From: Actinomycetales bacterium
GTDB lineage: Bacteria; Actinomycetota; Actinomycetes; Actinomycetales; Cellulomonadaceae
Direction of reading: 5' to 3'
NCBI GenBank assembly: GCA_012514835.1
Contig: JAAYZM010000427.1
Coordinates: 1-8,409 of the forward strand
Length of the DNA: 8,409 bases
Under the pieces are notes generated by a model, which ran no database searches, was not told the origin of the DNA, and saw only the letters and a list, made by a program, of their open reading frames with translations. Made by a program: the position numbers and the translations under genes. This document shows, one piece after another, positions 6,664 to 8,409 of the stretch (its first letter is position 1; each line of letters starts with the position of its first letter).

Positions 6664-7514
6664 CGTCTGGACTGTGCGGCGAGCAGGACCCTGTACCACA
6701 CGAGCTGGGCGGTGTAGCCCCAGCGGAGCGCCCTGCCCGGGGCGCTCACGCGCTGCACGCTCGCTAGCTGGGCACGCAGGCTGCGGCGGTCGTGCGGGCT
6801 CAGCAGAGAGTCGTGCTTGGCCATGTAGCGGCGGATCCCCTCGACGCGTCGCGGTGACTTGTCGGTGAGCTGGCCCTCGCGGTGGATCCTGTTGCACACG
6901 AGCTCACGCTCGACGACGGCGTACCGCAGCCCTGCCTGCAGGGCACGGACGAGCAGGTCCTTGTCGTTGGAGACCGGCAGCGTGGCGTCAAAGCCCTCGA
7001 GGGAGCGGAACCGCTCGCGTCGCATGACGAAGTTGGAGCCCACGAAGCCCGGGTTGCGTGCGACGGCGTTCGTGGCTGTGAGCCCCGGTCGGAGGCGCGC
7101 GATGAGGTAGCCGCCCTCGTCGGCCACCGTCCACGCGACGGCGAAGTCGGCGTCCTCCCTCTCGAGTACCGCGACCGTCTCGGAGAGGAAGTCCGGGTGC
7201 CACGTGTCGTCGTCGTCGAGGAATGCCAGCACGTCCGTCGTCGCGAGTGCCGCCCCCGCGTTGCGGGACGCCCCCGCGGTGCCCGCTCCCGGCCCGGACG
7301 AGTCGAGGTAGCGCACCGCGAAGGGTGCGATCGCGGCCCAGCGCTCCACCACGGCGCGCGTGTCCGGCGAGCCCGTGTCGTCCGAGACGACGAGCGCGGC
7401 GGGCGGTGCGCACTGCGCGACGACGGACGCGATCGCCTCCTCAAGGAATGCGTCCCGCGCGTGGGTCGGGATCACCACGGTCACGCCGGGTTCGGCGACC
7501 TCAGACGCGGCCAC
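6660..7514 (-). CDS. Family 2 glycosyltransferase
   Basis: A 284-residue protein read from the GTG at 7514. It starts almost at once with the GT-A fold: VTVVIPTH (11-18), then VVSDDTGSPD (42-51), GASRNAGAA (81-89) and the metal-binding FLDDDDTWHPDFL (98-110). GFVGSNFVMRRERF (156-169) and SNDKDLLVRALQAG (182-195) follow; the latter carries the acidic pair usual around the catalytic base. No membrane segment is clear. It would transfer a sugar from a nucleotide donor onto the lipid-linked repeat unit; donor and acceptor are not readable. GGGAG at 7522-7526, seven bases before the GTG, supports this start. The frame is open to 7622, but those extra 36 residues lie inside the epimerase gene and look like frame-shadow sequence. 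It overlaps the epimerase gene by 14 bases and the Wzy-like gene by four, a tight operon. The family is confident. Confidence 0.9.
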   Translation of the reverse strand: MAASEVAEPGVTVVIPTHARDAFLEEAIASVVAQCAPPAALVVSDDTGSPDTRAVVERWAAIAPFAVRYLDSSGPGAGTAGASRNAGAALATTDVLAFLDDDDTWHPDFLSETVAVLEREDADFAVAWTVADEGGYLIARLRPGLTATNAVARNPGFVGSNFVMRRERFRSLEGFDATLPVSNDKDLLVRALQAGLRYAVVERELVCNRIHREGQLTDKSPRRVEGIRRYMAKHDSLLSPHDRRSLRAQLASVQRVSAPGRALRWGYTAQLVWYRVLLAAQSRR

Positions 7515-8409
7515 GGACCCACTCCCACTGCCGTGCGAGCCCTTCGGCGAGCCCGACGCGCGGCTCCCAGCCGAGCACCTCGCGCGCCTTGCTCGCGTCC
7601 CCGCCGGTCCGCGCGACGTCACCGTCGGAGCGCTCGACCCGGTCCACCTCGACCGACGAGCCCGCGAGGCCGCCGATCTCCTCGAGCACCTCGTTGACCG
7701 AGACGTTCGTGCCGCCCGCGATGTTCAGGACCGTCCCCGACGGGACGTCCTGCGTCGCAGCGAGGAGGTTCGCGTCCACGACGTCCTCGACGAACGTGAA
7801 GTCGCGCACCTGCTCCCCCGTGCCGAACACCGTGACCGGCCGGTCCGTCGCGGCGGCCGTGAGGAACCGTGTGAAGGCCATGTCGGGGCGCTGGCGCGGG
7901 CCGAACACCGTGAAGTAGCGCAGCGAGACGGTCGGCACGCCGAACTCGCTCGCGTACAGGCCGCACAGGTGCTCGGCCGCGAGCTTCGTGACCCCGTACG
8001 GGCTGATCGGCGCGGGTCGGTCGAGCTCTGTGGTCGGGAAGCGCTCGGCGTCGCCGTAGACGGACGAGGAGGACGCGTACACGAGGCGCCGCAGACTCGG
8101 TGCCCGGCGGGCCGCCTCGAGGAGGGCCTGCGTGGCCGCGACGTTCGCGTCGAGGTAGATCCCGAACTCCTCCCCCCACGACGAGCGCACGCCGGGCTGG
8201 CCGGCCTGGTGGAGCACGACGTCGACGCCGTCGAGGGCCGCGTCGAGGTCGAGCTCGAGCAGCGACGACCGCTCGAGCGTGAACGCACCTCCGAGCCGCG
8301 CGAGGTTCTCCTCCTTGAGCGCGACGTCGTAGTAGTCCGTCATCGCGTCGACGCCCCGGACCTCCCAGCCCTCGGCGAGGAGCCGCTCGGCGATCGAGGA
8401 CCCGACGAA
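7501..8409 (-). CDS. UDP-sugar 4-epimerase-like SDR protein, 5' end outside window
   Basis: The frame runs to the right edge: 302 residues are visible and the first few, including the start codon, are missing. The visible part opens with FVGSSIAERLLAEGWEVRGVDA, the second half of the Rossmann GxxGxxG nucleotide loop and the acidic residue that binds NAD ribose. MTDYYD follows. HQAGQPGVRSSW (67-78), the catalytic Ser region SSSSVYG (113-119), the YGVTK catalytic Tyr-Lys (138-142) and RYFTVFGPRQRPDMAF (164-179) mark an extended SDR. The TDYYD and AG.PGVR..W signatures are most like UDP-glucuronate 4-epimerases and related UDP-sugar epimerases; a UDP-glucuronate decarboxylase or dTDP-sugar dehydratase is less likely. 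It would make a nucleotide sugar for the glycosyltransferases. It is first of the visible minus-strand genes, and its stop overlaps the next start by 14 bases. An internal ATG at 8343 is not the true start, as it would remove the NAD loop. Confidence 0.9.
   Translation of the reverse strand, partial: FVGSSIAERLLAEGWEVRGVDAMTDYYDVALKEENLARLGGAFTLERSSLLELDLDAALDGVDVVLHQAGQPGVRSSWGEEFGIYLDANVAATQALLEAARRAPSLRRLVYASSSSVYGDAERFPTTELDRPAPISPYGVTKLAAEHLCGLYASEFGVPTVSLRYFTVFGPRQRPDMAFTRFLTAAATDRPVTVFGTGEQVRDFTFVEDVVDANLLAATQDVPSGTVLNIAGGTNVSVNEVLEEIGGLAGSSVEVDRVERSDGDVARTGGDASKAREVLGWEPRVGLAEGLARQWEWVRGRV
7522..7526 (-). promoter_or_regulatory. Ribosome binding site deciding the GTG start at 7514
   Basis: GGGAG on the minus strand, seven bases before the GTG. 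It lies within the final codons of the epimerase gene and supports the short form of the glycosyltransferase. Confidence 0.6.

Noticed and set aside
6664..6897. A 78-codon upstream extension of the second Wzy-like protein
   Set aside because: It lies wholly inside the upstream glycosyltransferase gene and is Pro/Arg/Ala-rich. The ATGA overlap at 6660-6663 gives a natural start.
7515..7622. A 36-codon upstream extension of the family-2 glycosyltransferase
   Set aside because: It is low-complexity Arg/Gly/Ser sequence read out of frame from the epimerase gene. The GTG at 7514 has a good ribosome site and lies just before the GT-A fold.
6882..7697. A plus-strand open frame of 271 codons across the glycosyltransferase and epimerase genes
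   Set aside because: It crosses two well-supported minus-strand genes, has Arg/Val/Gly-rich shadow composition and shows no motif.
1..8409. Mobile elements, CRISPR arrays, tRNA or rRNA genes, attachment sites
   Set aside because: No transposase or integrase motifs, no regularly spaced repeats and no tRNA-like cloverleaf sequence were seen. Composition looks even across the window.

Overview
The window is a stretch of an extracellular or capsular polysaccharide biosynthesis locus from a high-GC Actinomycetota. The DNA is very GC-rich. Codons end mostly in G or C, with heavy use of CTC for Leu, GTC for Val and GAC for Asp. Genes overlap by a few bases, and the first gene looks leaderless. A Micrococcales relative (Cellulomonas/Promicromonospora-like) would fit, but that placement is inference from composition and style only.

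Layout. Four genes run left to right from 89 to 5380: (1) a Wzy/O-antigen-ligase-superfamily membrane protein, 89-1480; (2) a Wzc-like fusion of a Wzz chain-length domain and a BY-kinase-type ATPase, about 1545-3176, with an unusual acidic repeat-bearing tail; (3) a Wzx/MOP-type flippase, 3187-4500; (4) a soluble glycosyltransferase-like protein with a DDD motif, 4493-5380. Three genes run right to left and converge on them: (7) a UDP-sugar 4-epimerase-like SDR protein, cut by the right edge, 7501-8409; (6) a family-2 glycosyltransferase, 6660-7514; (5) a second Wzy/O-antigen-ligase-superfamily protein, 5329-6663. These three overlap one another by 14 and 4 bases, so they almost certainly form one transcript that starts outside the window. 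Genes 4 and 5 overlap tail to tail by 52 bases (5329-5380).

How they may work together. The epimerase would supply a nucleotide sugar. The two glycosyltransferases would add residues to a lipid-linked repeat unit in the cytoplasm. The flippase would move the unit across the membrane. One or both Wzy-type proteins would polymerise the units or transfer the chain to an acceptor, and the Wzc-like protein would control chain length. No initiating phosphoglycosyltransferase, no tyrosine phosphatase and no further sugar-nucleotide genes lie in the window, so the locus continues outside it.

Regulatory reading. A TANNNT -10 box six bases before the ATG of gene 1 suggests a leaderless transcript. A near-perfect 18-bp palindrome sits just upstream, over the -35 region. 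A weaker promoter candidate with a short dyad lies at the end of gene 1, before the wzc-like gene. No RNA genes, mobile elements, CRISPR arrays or attachment sites were seen, and no gene-free stretch exceeds 300 bases. The system looks like a known type (Wzx/Wzy-dependent); the unusual points are details within it.
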